Below, piece after piece: positions 5,824 to 12,490 of a stretch of 15,427 bases of DNA (within the stretch, counting starts at the first letter, position 1; the number at the start of each line of letters is the position of its first letter). The DNA is from CADCWN01 sp039810045 (GTDB lineage Bacteria; Chloroflexota; Chloroflexia; Thermomicrobiales; CADCWN01), in NCBI GenBank assembly GCA_039810045.1, contig JBDHWF010000093.1, forward strand, positions 1 to 15,427, read 5' to 3'. The notes beneath the pieces are model-generated. The model did no database searches and was not told where the DNA came from. It saw only the letters and a list, made by a program, of their open reading frames with translations. Made by a program: the position numbers and the translations under genes.

Positions 5824-6672
5824 TTAGCTCGCGCTGCCGGTGCGGTCGGTGGGGTCAGGCGTTGACTCTGTTGCCCCAACCTCCTGCACCGCAGGCGTCT
5901 CCGTCGTGCGGGCTGGGGCCGCTGGGGCCGCTGCCGCCGTGGGAGTGTAGCCCACCTCAGCCTGCAACTCTGCCAGCACATTGCGCCCCTTGGCGCTGAT
6001 CTGCGCCCGACTCGCCCGCTGCCCGCGCTGCTGCCGCTCGATCAAACCCTCGACAATTTCCTTGCGGGATTCGTAGCGGGCAGTTCGCCGATCCGCCGCC
6101 TGCTTGACCTGTTCGCGCAGGTTGTCGCGGTCGGCAGGCACGACCTGGGCCATCTCCTCGGTCAACGCCAGCGATTGCTCGCGCATCTGGGTCATCTGCA
6201 CCTGGCGTACCAGCCGCGAGTCATTCCGCGACAGGCGTTGCAGTTGGTCAGCCTGATCGAAGACCATCTGCTTGGCCGCTTCCTTATTCGCCAGCGCATC
6301 GTTGACATCGCTCTCCAGTTGCGCCAGTTCCGCCTGGGCCTGCGCCAACTCGTCCGACCGCGCGGCGGCCAGCGACATCTCATGTTCTTCAGTATCCGTA
6401 TCACCACGCGCTGCGGCGGCCTGCGCCAGCCGCACGTGTTCTTTCGCCTCATCGCGCAGCACGGCAACCTCACTCCGCATCTCCGCGAGTTCAGCCACAG
6501 CCTCATTCGCCAGTGCGCCGATATTGGTAGCGCGGTCCATCTGCTGCTTCAGCGTGCCGGCCTTCTGCTGGCGATCATATTTCAACCGCTCTTCCAGCGG
6601 CACCGCATCTTCCGCCTTGGTGACAAAGATCCCAAAAATCGCCCCGAGAATATTTCTCAGCCGCTGTAACAC
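5824..6672 (-). CDS. PspA/IM30-like membrane-stress protein
   Basis: This is a 282-residue cytoplasmic, peripheral membrane protein. Residues 1-17 form an amphipathic helix of the kind PspA/Vipp1 proteins insert into stressed membranes. It is followed by FVTKAEDAVP, close to the family's short KAEDP segment, and then by a long, nearly unbroken coiled coil to about residue 240. Residues 242-282 are a Pro/Ala/Thr/Ser/Glu-rich tail that is extra compared with a typical PspA of about 220-250 residues. PspA proteins form ring- or rod-like scaffolds that repair or stabilise membranes; this is family knowledge and is not seen here. The start is GTG 6672 with AAAGGAG six bases upstream. The gene is monocistronic by its terminator. 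Family assignment rests on architecture and the N-terminal motif, because coiled coils can mislead. Confidence 0.75.
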   Translation of the reverse strand: MLQRLRNILGAIFGIFVTKAEDAVPLEERLKYDRQQKAGTLKQQMDRATNIGALANEAVAELAEMRSEVAVLRDEAKEHVRLAQAAAARGDTDTEEHEMSLAAARSDELAQAQAELAQLESDVNDALANKEAAKQMVFDQADQLQRLSRNDSRLVRQVQMTQMREQSLALTEEMAQVVPADRDNLREQVKQAADRRTARYESRKEIVEGLIERQQRGQRASRAQISAKGRNVLAELQAEVGYTPTAAAAPAAPARTTETPAVQEVGATESTPDPTDRTGSAS

Positions 6673-6898
6673 CCTCCGCTCCTTTCAATCATCCACCTAG
6701 CTGGCGTCAGTCGCCCTGACCGCACCCCACCCGAGAATGTTCCGATCTACGCGCCAACGCGCTCAGGGTTTCAACACTGCCTGACAGCATTCCCCCGACA
6801 GGCAGCCCAACCAACACAAGTATACTCTTGATTCCCTACTGCTGTGCATAAGCCCTAGGAACCGCACCCCAACGCCATTGCCGTACAATCGCCAGAAA
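6673..6898. other. Divergent intergenic region with an inverted repeat
   Basis: The 320 bases between the pspA-like gene and the diesterase gene hold no gene. CTGCCTG (6777-6783) and CAGGCAG (6799-6805) form a perfect 7-bp inverted repeat with a 15-base spacer on the pspA side, so it could be an operator or a leader hairpin for pspA. A TATACT hexamer on the minus strand (from AGTATA at 6819-6824) is a possible -10 for pspA, but no matching -35 lies at normal spacing. I see no good sigma-54 site for pspA. Confidence 0.4.
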
Positions 6899-6927
6899 TT
6901 GCCAATTGTCGCCAATACCGCTATCAT
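6899..6927 (+). promoter_or_regulatory. Housekeeping sigma-70-type promoter of the diesterase gene
   Basis: TTGCCA (6899-6904) and TATCAT (6922-6927) are separated by exactly 17 bases, and each matches five of six consensus bases. Transcription would start near 6934, giving a leader of about 60 bases before the ATG at 6994. Confidence 0.65.
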
Positions 6928-6993
6928 CAACGACACAAGGCCCTGGATAAAAACTCTCCTGTTCACGCACTGATGAAACAAGGAGTCTAGTTG

Positions 6994-7710
6994 ATGCACT
7001 CTCTCCACACGCTCCGCCTGGGACATCGTGGCGCTGCCGCCCATGCCCCAGAAAATACCCTCCGTTCCTTCCAGCACGCGATTGATCTTGGCGCTTGTGG
7101 GATCGAGTGTGACATTCAGCGCACTCTCGATGGCGAACTGGTGATCATCCACGATGACCACCTTGACCGCACCACCAACGGGCATGGTGTAGTCGGGGAG
7201 CAAACCTACGCCGCCCTCGCCCCCCTCGATGCCGGGCAGGGCGAGCGCATCCCCACCCTGCGCGAAACGCTCGCCTGGGCGCAAGCGGTCGCCAGCAACG
7301 GCCCCGCCCCGTTCATCAACTTTGAACTAAAAATGCCCGGCACTGGCCCCGATACCCTGGTCGCCCTCGCTCAGGCTGGCTACACCCTGCCCCTCGCTAT
7401 TTCGTCGTTCGATTACCCCTCACTCGTCGCCACCAGAGAGGCCGATAGTGCGGTCGAACTCTGGTTACTCAGCAGCACCTACCACGACGACCTGATCGCC
7501 CAGGCCAAAGCGATCAATGCCACCTGCCTCGACCTGCACACCACCGCCGTCACCCCCGAACACGTCGCGACAATCACCGCTGCCGGACTGGGGATCGTCA
7601 CCTGGACCGCCAACGAACCCGAAGTCATCGCCCGCCTCTGCGCGCTCACGCCCCCGCTGCACGCGATTATCGGTGATTACCCTGAACGCCTCACTGCCCA
7701 CCGCGCATAG
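6994..7710 (+). CDS. Glycerophosphodiester phosphodiesterase (GDPD family)
   Basis: This 238-residue cytoplasmic enzyme is predicted to hydrolyse glycerophosphodiesters to sn-glycerol 3-phosphate and an alcohol, as in phospholipid head-group recycling. The GDPD active-site series is intact: His11-Arg12 in GHRGAA, the PENT segment (19-22), Glu38 and Asp40 in IECDIQ, His53 in IHDDHLDRTTNG, and Glu111/Lys113 in FELKMPG. The C-terminal WTANEPE and GDYPERL segments are also typical. There is no signal peptide, so it is of the cytoplasmic UgpQ kind in size (about 240 residues). ATG 6994 is preferred over the adjacent TTG 6991 because AAGGAG then sits eight bases upstream. It appears to be transcribed alone from the promoter at 6899-6927. 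A link with the divergent pspA-like gene through membrane lipids is possible but unproven. Confidence 0.93.
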   Translation: MHSLHTLRLGHRGAAAHAPENTLRSFQHAIDLGACGIECDIQRTLDGELVIIHDDHLDRTTNGHGVVGEQTYAALAPLDAGQGERIPTLRETLAWAQAVASNGPAPFINFELKMPGTGPDTLVALAQAGYTLPLAISSFDYPSLVATREADSAVELWLLSSTYHDDLIAQAKAINATCLDLHTTAVTPEHVATITAAGLGIVTWTANEPEVIARLCALTPPLHAIIGDYPERLTAHRA

Positions 7711-7864
7711 GCCACCACGCGCCAGGAAACCGCGCATCGCCCCGCCCCTTACCGAAAAATGCGGCAAGCAGCAACGGCAAGGCGACGCGCACGACAGGGA
7801 AACGGAAAACTGTTGGGCCAATCCAGCGTATAGTACAGTAGAATAGATCGATCCAATTATCACT

Positions 7865-7877
7865 ATTGTTGGACAAT
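7865..7877. promoter_or_regulatory. Short inverted repeat in the leader of the LuxR-type regulator gene
   Basis: ATTGT-TGG-ACAAT ends five bases before the ATG at 7883. The 172-base gap after the diesterase gene also has TATAGT (7829-7834) and TAGAAT (7839-7844) hexamers and a GATCGATC palindrome. I could not pair a -35 at normal spacing, and no terminator was found for the diesterase gene. The repeat could be an autoregulation site or chance. Confidence 0.3.
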
Positions 7878-7882
7878 GCCCC

Positions 7883-10480
7883 ATGGCGCAGCAAGCAATG
7901 AAGCATGGCGAGCAGGTAGCAGCTACGGCAGGATTACGCTCCGTACCGCAGCAGGGTAAGCCGATCCTCTTGCCTGCGGCACTCCCCACCCGGCAAACCA
8001 GCTTTGTTGGCCGAACAAACGAACTGACCCAGTTGATCAGTCGCCTGACCGCGCCTGATTGTCGCCTGATCACGATCATCGGCCCTGGCGGCAGCGGCAA
8101 GACCAGGCTGGCGTTGGAAACGGCGCGCGCCGCCCAGGCACAGTTTCCTGATGGCGTGGCCTTCGCCACGCTCGCGACCGCGCCCGACGCCACGGCGCTT
8201 GCCTCAGCCATTGCGACCGCCGTGGGCTGCCCGCTCGTTGGCCGTACCAGTGTGCCAGAGCAAGTCCTACACTACCTCCGCACCGTCGAACTGCTGCTGA
8301 TTCTCGATAATTTCGAGCATCTGCTGGCGGCTGGCCCCTGGCTCAGTGCGCTCCTAACCGCCGCCCCAGGCGTCTCCCTGCTCGTCACGTCACGCACGGC
8401 GCTCAATCTGCGGGAGGAATGGCGTTATCCACTGGCGGGGCTGGCGATCCCCGAGGCCGACGATCGCGCACCTGAACAAACGGAAGCGGCACACCTGTTT
8501 ATCGAACGGGCGCAACAGGTACGCCCTGACTTCTCCCCAGTTGCCGAACGCGCGGGCCTGGGCCAAATCTGCCGCCTCGTCGATGGCCTACCTCTGGCGT
8601 TGGAACTGGCCGCTGCCTGGGTGAAAACGCTCTCCTGTACCGCCATCGCCGAGGAAATCGCGCGCAATCTCGCCTTTCTGACAACCGATCTGCGGAACGC
8701 CCCCGACCGCCACCGCAGTATGCAGGCGGTCTTTGATCACTCCTGGGCCTTGCTTACCACCGACGAACAGCGGATCTTTCAGCGTCTCGCCGTCTTTCGC
8801 GGCGGCTTCCGGCGTGAGGCTGCCGCACAGGTTGCCGGAGCCACCTTACCGCTGCTGTCCGCGCTCACGGATGCATCACTGCTGCGCTACGAACCCGATG
8901 GGCGGTTTTCGCTGCACGAATTGCTCCGGCAATACGCCGAGGCCCACCTGGACGATACGCCAGCAGAGGCCGCCCAAACTGCCGACGCCCATCGCCGTTA
9001 CTATCTGGCGTACCTGGCCGCGCAGTTCGCGCCAATCATTGGCGGGGCGCAACGTGAAGCAGTCGCCGCGATCACCGCCGAACTCGCCAATATCCTCGCC
9101 GCGTGGCGCGCCACCGCCGCGCACGACCCGCTCGCCCTGGGGCAGGTTGCCCACACGATGACGGTCTTCTATGACATTCGGGCGCGGTATCTGGAAGGGT
9201 TGGCGCTCTTGCAAGAAGGGCTGCAAGCCGTACGCCCGCTCCCCCCTACACCCGCCACCGAGCAACTACTCGCGGCGCTCCTGGTCGACATCGCCCGCTT
9301 CCACCACCGCCTATTCCAGCCCGCAGCGATGCGCGCTGCCCTGACGGAGAGCGAAGCCTATTACGCCCGCCTCGCTATCCCGCCACCATCAGGGCAGGGC
9401 ACTGACCCGCTCCTCTGGCGCGGGATCCTCGCGCTGTTGGCTGGGCGCTATATCGAAGCCGAATTGCTGGGCAACGCCGCCGTGGCCCGGAATACGCCAG
9501 ACCGCCCCGGAAATCTCTCTCTCGCCTGGTGGATTTGCGGGCGGGCCGCCCTCTGGCAACAAGCGATCAGGCGGGCTGAGGACTATACGCAGCAGGCCGC
9601 CGAGACGGCGGTCGCCAATGGCGACCGCTGGCATCTGGCCTATTGCCATAACCTCCAGGGCCACATCGCCATCGCCCGCGAGGACTACGCCACCGCCCGC
9701 CAACAGTATCAGGCCAGCTATGCCCTGCGGGAGGAGTTCAATGACCCCGAAGGGATGGCGACCAGCCTCACCCACTTGGCGAAAATCGCCGCCCACGAAA
9801 CACATTGGGCGGAAGCGGAACATCTCTTTCGGCGCAGCCTCGCCTTCTCGCGGGCGATTGGCGATCAGGCCGCCGTAGTGAATATCCTCAACGGCCTGGG
9901 CAACCTGACCTGTGCAATCGGCAACTATGCCACCGCGGGGAATTACTTCGCCGAAGGGCTACGGTTGGCCCTGGCTACGCACTATGCCCGCCTGATCGTC
10001 GTCTATCTCACCAGTATTGGCGAATGGCTGACCCAAACAGCCCAACCCGCGCTCGCCGCCACCGTTTACGCCTGCGCCGCCACCGCCCCAGCCAGTGATC
10101 ACGATACCCGTACCCAGGCGCAACAACGCCTGGACACGGCGGCAGCCGCCCTGCCCCCCGCCGACTACAGCGCGGCAGTGGCCCTGGGCCACAACGCCGA
10201 CCCCGTCGCGCTAGCAACCCGCATCGTGCCGATCCTCACGCTGCCGCTGCCCACCCCGCCCCCAGCCGCCCCCGCCACGCTCGTTGAACCGCTGACCGCC
10301 CGCGAACAGGCCGTGCTAGCGCTGATCGCTGCTGGCTACTCCAACCGCAAGATCGCCGACGAACTCTTCCTCACCGTCAATACGGTGCGGTCGTATACCC
10401 ATCATCTCTACAACAAACTGGCGGTCAGCAGCCGCACCCATGCGGTAGCACGCGCCCGCGAGCTTGGCCTGTTGCCCTAG
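7883..10480 (+). CDS. Large LuxR-family regulator with NB-ARC/AAA-type ATPase and TPR domains
   Basis: This 865-residue signal-integrating transcription regulator has, in order: a short N-terminal tail; FVGR (41-44); Walker A GPGGSGKT (67-74) in an ATPase domain; Walker B LLLILDNFEH (137-146); a sensor-like LLVTSR (166-171); and the GLPLALELAAAWV motif (235-247) of AP/NB-ARC ATPases of the AfsR type. A helical TPR-like region follows (about 370-740; paired WxxA/Y and A..Y/F patterns such as the AREDYATARQQYQASYALRE repeat), then an Ala/Pro-rich linker. The LuxR/GerE helix-turn-helix (804-865) begins LTAREQAVLALIAAGYSNRKIA. Such proteins bind NTP and a ligand or partner through the TPRs and then switch DNA binding. 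No effector can be named. The ATG at 7883 has only a weak ribosome-binding site, and ATG 7898 is an alternative. The methyltransferase gene 175 bases downstream is a plausible target. Confidence 0.93.
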   Translation: MAQQAMKHGEQVAATAGLRSVPQQGKPILLPAALPTRQTSFVGRTNELTQLISRLTAPDCRLITIIGPGGSGKTRLALETARAAQAQFPDGVAFATLATAPDATALASAIATAVGCPLVGRTSVPEQVLHYLRTVELLLILDNFEHLLAAGPWLSALLTAAPGVSLLVTSRTALNLREEWRYPLAGLAIPEADDRAPEQTEAAHLFIERAQQVRPDFSPVAERAGLGQICRLVDGLPLALELAAAWVKTLSCTAIAEEIARNLAFLTTDLRNAPDRHRSMQAVFDHSWALLTTDEQRIFQRLAVFRGGFRREAAAQVAGATLPLLSALTDASLLRYEPDGRFSLHELLRQYAEAHLDDTPAEAAQTADAHRRYYLAYLAAQFAPIIGGAQREAVAAITAELANILAAWRATAAHDPLALGQVAHTMTVFYDIRARYLEGLALLQEGLQAVRPLPPTPATEQLLAALLVDIARFHHRLFQPAAMRAALTESEAYYARLAIPPPSGQGTDPLLWRGILALLAGRYIEAELLGNAAVARNTPDRPGNLSLAWWICGRAALWQQAIRRAEDYTQQAAETAVANGDRWHLAYCHNLQGHIAIAREDYATARQQYQASYALREEFNDPEGMATSLTHLAKIAAHETHWAEAEHLFRRSLAFSRAIGDQAAVVNILNGLGNLTCAIGNYATAGNYFAEGLRLALATHYARLIVVYLTSIGEWLTQTAQPALAATVYACAATAPASDHDTRTQAQQRLDTAAAALPPADYSAAVALGHNADPVALATRIVPILTLPLPTPPPAAPATLVEPLTAREQAVLALIAAGYSNRKIADELFLTVNTVRSYTHHLYNKLAVSSRTHAVARARELGLLP

Positions 10481-10543
10481 CCACGCGCTGCACTCCGCAC
10501 TACCACTCATCCCCATTACCAGCAAATGATGACCACACAAATC

Positions 10544-10563
10544 CATTCATTAATACATTCATT
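10544..10563. repeat. Direct repeat CATTCATT upstream of the methyltransferase gene
   Basis: CATTCATT occurs at 10544-10551 and 10556-10563, 12 bases apart, in an AT-rich patch of a GC-rich region. Its exact reverse complement, AATGAATG, lies at 10651-10658 and overlaps the methyltransferase start codon. The repeats could be regulator sites or, if transcribed, could pair with the start region. The motif is low in complexity, so chance is possible. Confidence 0.4.
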
Positions 10564-10573
10564 TGTCGATAGG

Positions 10574-10613
10574 CACTCCAGGCCACAGACCCTAGACTAG
10601 AGGGAGTGGCCTG
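10574..10613 (+). promoter_or_regulatory. Nested, mutually exclusive hairpins in the methyltransferase leader
   Basis: An 8-bp stem (10579-10586 with 10606-10613) encloses a second 4-bp CCCT/AGGG stem (10590-10593 with 10601-10604). CACTCC (10574-10579 region) can instead pair with GGAGTG (10603-10608), which would disrupt the outer stem. No T-run follows, so it is not a standard terminator for the preceding regulator gene. It may be a leader structure or an operator for the methyltransferase. Confidence 0.4.
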
Positions 10614-10655
10614 CCGGCGTGGTAACTATCTGGATTACGTGAAAGTGAGCAATGA

Positions 10656-11471
10656 ATGACTTCAACCGTACCCGATCTCCAAGTGGTGAAGGGCCGCCAA
10701 CAACAGGCGTGGGCCGCAGGCGACTATGGGAAAGTTGGCACAACGATCCTGCTGACGGCGGAACTGCTCTGTGAAGCCATCGACCTACGCGGCGGGCAGC
10801 GCGTCCTCGACGTGGCGTCGGGGAATGGCAATGCTGCCCTGGCTGCCGCCCGCCGCTTTGCCGATGTGACCGCCACCGACTATGTACCAGCACTGCTGAC
10901 GGAGGGGCGGCAACGAGCGGCAGCCGAAGGGCTTGACCTCAAGTTCCAGGAAGCCGACGCCGAAAACCTACCGTTCCCCGATGCCTCGTTCGATGTTGTC
11001 CTCTCAACGTTTGGCGCGATCTTTGCCCCCAACCAACCGCAGGTTGCGCGGGAACTCCTGCGCGTCTGCCGCCCTGGGGGAAAGATCGGGATGACGAATT
11101 GGACGCCAGAGGGCTTTTTGGGCGATTTCTTCCGCACGATGGGGAAACACGTGCCGCCACCACCGGGCGTGGCCTCACCAATGCTCTGGGGCAGCCCCGC
11201 GCACCTCCAGCAACTCTTTGGTGATGGGGTCGTGTCGATCACCGCGCCACGCCGGAACTTCGTCTTCCGGCAACGCTCGCCCCGCGCCTGGATCGACTTT
11301 TTCCGCACCTACTACGGCCCGACACTGAAAGCCTTTGCTGCGTTGGATGCAGCAGGTCAGGAACGCCTCACCGCCGATCTAGAGACGATGATCGGGCAAC
11401 ACAACCGCGCCGACGATGGGACGCTGGTGGTCCCTGGCGAGTACCTGGAAGTCGTCGCCATCCGCCGCTAG
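10656..11471 (+). CDS. Class I SAM-dependent methyltransferase
   Basis: This 271-residue soluble enzyme is predicted to use S-adenosylmethionine. Motif I is VLDVASGNGNAA (50-61), the acidic residue that binds the SAM ribose is Asp75 in ATDYVPALL, and the adenine-side segment is DAENLPFPDASFDVVLS (101-117). ARELLRVCRPGGKIGMTNW follows, typical of the UbiE/Methyltransf_11 group. The acceptor cannot be told from sequence; the C-terminal part (about 155-271) carries the substrate-specific region. The ATG at 10656 has only a modest GAAAGTGAG upstream, and an out-of-frame ATG overlaps at 10652. Its leader carries nested hairpins and CATTCATT repeats. It lies 48 bases before the rhodanese gene on the same strand and is probably co-transcribed with it. 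Confidence 0.92.
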   Translation: MTSTVPDLQVVKGRQQQAWAAGDYGKVGTTILLTAELLCEAIDLRGGQRVLDVASGNGNAALAAARRFADVTATDYVPALLTEGRQRAAAEGLDLKFQEADAENLPFPDASFDVVLSTFGAIFAPNQPQVARELLRVCRPGGKIGMTNWTPEGFLGDFFRTMGKHVPPPPGVASPMLWGSPAHLQQLFGDGVVSITAPRRNFVFRQRSPRAWIDFFRTYYGPTLKAFAALDAAGQERLTADLETMIGQHNRADDGTLVVPGEYLEVVAIRR

Positions 11472-11519
11472 TGCATCAGTATATTTGAGTCAATGAGTGT
11501 AGTATTGAAAGGAACGATC

Positions 11520-11918
11520 ATGACCACCCAACCGAAGACCGCCGCCCAACTGGTAGCCGAAGCGAAACAAGGCATCGAGCAGCTCACTCCCGCGCAGGTC
11601 GCCGCCGAACTGGCCCACGGCGATGCCATCCTCGTCGATCTGCGCGAGAGCGAAGAACGCGCAACGAACGGGACGATTGCCAGCGCACTACACGCGCCGC
11701 GGGGGATGCTGGAGTTTTACGCCGATCCGAGCAGCCCCTACCATCAGGCGGCCCTGCACCCAGCGCAGCGCACCATCCTCCATTGCGCGTCTGGGGGACG
11801 CTCGGCCCTGGCGATCGCCACCCTCAAACAACTGGGGTACACGAACGTCGCACACCTGGAAGGCGGCCTGAACGCCTGGCGCGAAGCGGGGCAGCCAATC
11901 ACCAAAGAAGCGCCATAA
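11520..11918 (+). CDS. Single-domain rhodanese (sulfurtransferase)
   Basis: This 132-residue cytoplasmic protein carries one rhodanese domain. The active-site loop is CASGGRS (Cys89 to Ser95), the CxxGxR loop that carries a persulfide on Cys89 in sulfur transfer. Other family marks are AILVDLRESEE (36-46) with the invariant Asp-Arg pair (LVDLRE), ALHAPRGMLEF (56-66), and the C-terminal AHLEGGLNAWREAG (111-124). It is close to GlpE/PspE-like single-domain proteins in size but has about 20 extra N-terminal residues. The donor and acceptor are unknown. The ATG at 11520 is chosen because AAAGGAA lies six bases upstream; the earlier ATG at 11493 adds nine residues without a good ribosome-binding site. 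It follows the methyltransferase gene closely. Confidence 0.92.
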   Translation: MTTQPKTAAQLVAEAKQGIEQLTPAQVAAELAHGDAILVDLRESEERATNGTIASALHAPRGMLEFYADPSSPYHQAALHPAQRTILHCASGGRSALAIATLKQLGYTNVAHLEGGLNAWREAGQPITKEAP

Positions 11919-11946
11919 CCCCAGAGCCGCAACAACGCCAACCCCT

Positions 11947-11983
11947 GTGCGGCAGCCTCCGGCATTGCGCGAGGCTGCCGCAC
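11947..11983. terminator. Perfect 13-bp hairpin after the rhodanese gene, without a T-run
   Basis: Bases 11947-11959 and 11971-11983 are perfectly complementary around an 11-base loop. The hairpin begins 29 bases after the stop at 11918. No T-run follows on either strand, so it may be an unconventional terminator, an mRNA-stabilising 3' hairpin or a dispersed palindromic element. I see nothing else in the 256-base gap up to the tautomerase gene beyond its ribosome-binding site. Confidence 0.55.
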
Positions 11984-12174
11984 GCCCAGCAATATTCCGC
12001 TTCCTGGTGCTGCCCTACACTCCGCCACAATGGCTGTGCCTGATCAAGCGCACCAGACTCAAAAGATGCGGACGCGACCGCGCGTGCCATGTTGTAGGAA
12101 GGTGCCATAGCATACTGATCGTTTCAGAAGTGCTGATTCCTGTGTAAACGTGTGAGAACAGAAGGAGCCATACC

Positions 12175-12396
12175 ATGCCATTTATTAACGTGAAGGTGAT
12201 CGAGGGAGTCTTCGATGAAACACAGAAACGCGATATCATCCGAAAGCTGACCGATACGATGGTCGGGATCGAGGGCGAGAATATGCGCCCCGTCACCTGG
12301 GTCGTCGTCGAAGAAGTCAAGAGTGGCGATTGGGGCATCGGGGGGCAAGCACTGGGCACGGCTGAGGCCAAGGCCCTCGCTGCGGGGCAGGGCTAA
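12175..12396 (+). CDS. Small tautomerase (4-oxalocrotonate tautomerase family)
   Basis: This 73-residue protein has the family's catalytic amino-terminal proline, exposed when Met is removed (MPFINVKV). The chain continues with a helix (about 13-30) and a second strand MRPVTWVVVEEV, then SGDWGIGGQALG, which follows the usual 4-oxalocrotonate tautomerase layout. It is about ten residues longer than the 62-residue classic enzymes. Arg11 of the classic active site is replaced by Val, while Arg37 sits close to the place of Arg39. Substrate use may therefore differ, and no aromatic-degradation genes are nearby. AAGGAG seven bases before the ATG supports the start. The gene converges on the aconitase gene across a 38-bp palindrome. 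Confidence 0.9.
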   Translation: MPFINVKVIEGVFDETQKRDIIRKLTDTMVGIEGENMRPVTWVVVEEVKSGDWGIGGQALGTAEAKALAAGQG

Positions 12397-12421
12397 CCTC
12401 ACTCCCATAGGATTATCCGCC

Positions 12422-12459
12422 AGCACACCCCAGCGATGACGTCATCGCTGGGGTGTGCT
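12422..12459. terminator. Perfect 38-bp palindrome between convergent genes
   Basis: Bases 12422-12440 and 12441-12459 are perfect reverse complements with no unpaired centre, so either strand's RNA can fold into a very stable hairpin. It lies 25 bases after the tautomerase stop and 31 bases after the aconitase stop, which fits a shared bidirectional terminator. There is no T-run on either side, unlike the terminators at 456-481 and 5770-5813. A protein-binding site or cruciform is an alternative. Confidence 0.65.
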
Positions 12460-12490
12460 ATTCGCGCAAAATAGAGGAGCCTGTCCCGCG

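Noticed and set aside
6880..6894. Possible sigma-54 site for pspA on the minus strand (TGGC...GGC with GG-N10-GC spacing)
   Set aside because: Only the core GG and GC and a few bases fit; the -12 element reads CGGCA rather than TTGCA. It is too weak to call.
7812..7844. Possible -35/-10 promoter before the LuxR-type regulator (TTGGGC with TATAGT or TAGAAT)
   Set aside because: The spacers are about 10 and 20 bases, outside the usual 16-18, and the -35 match is poor.
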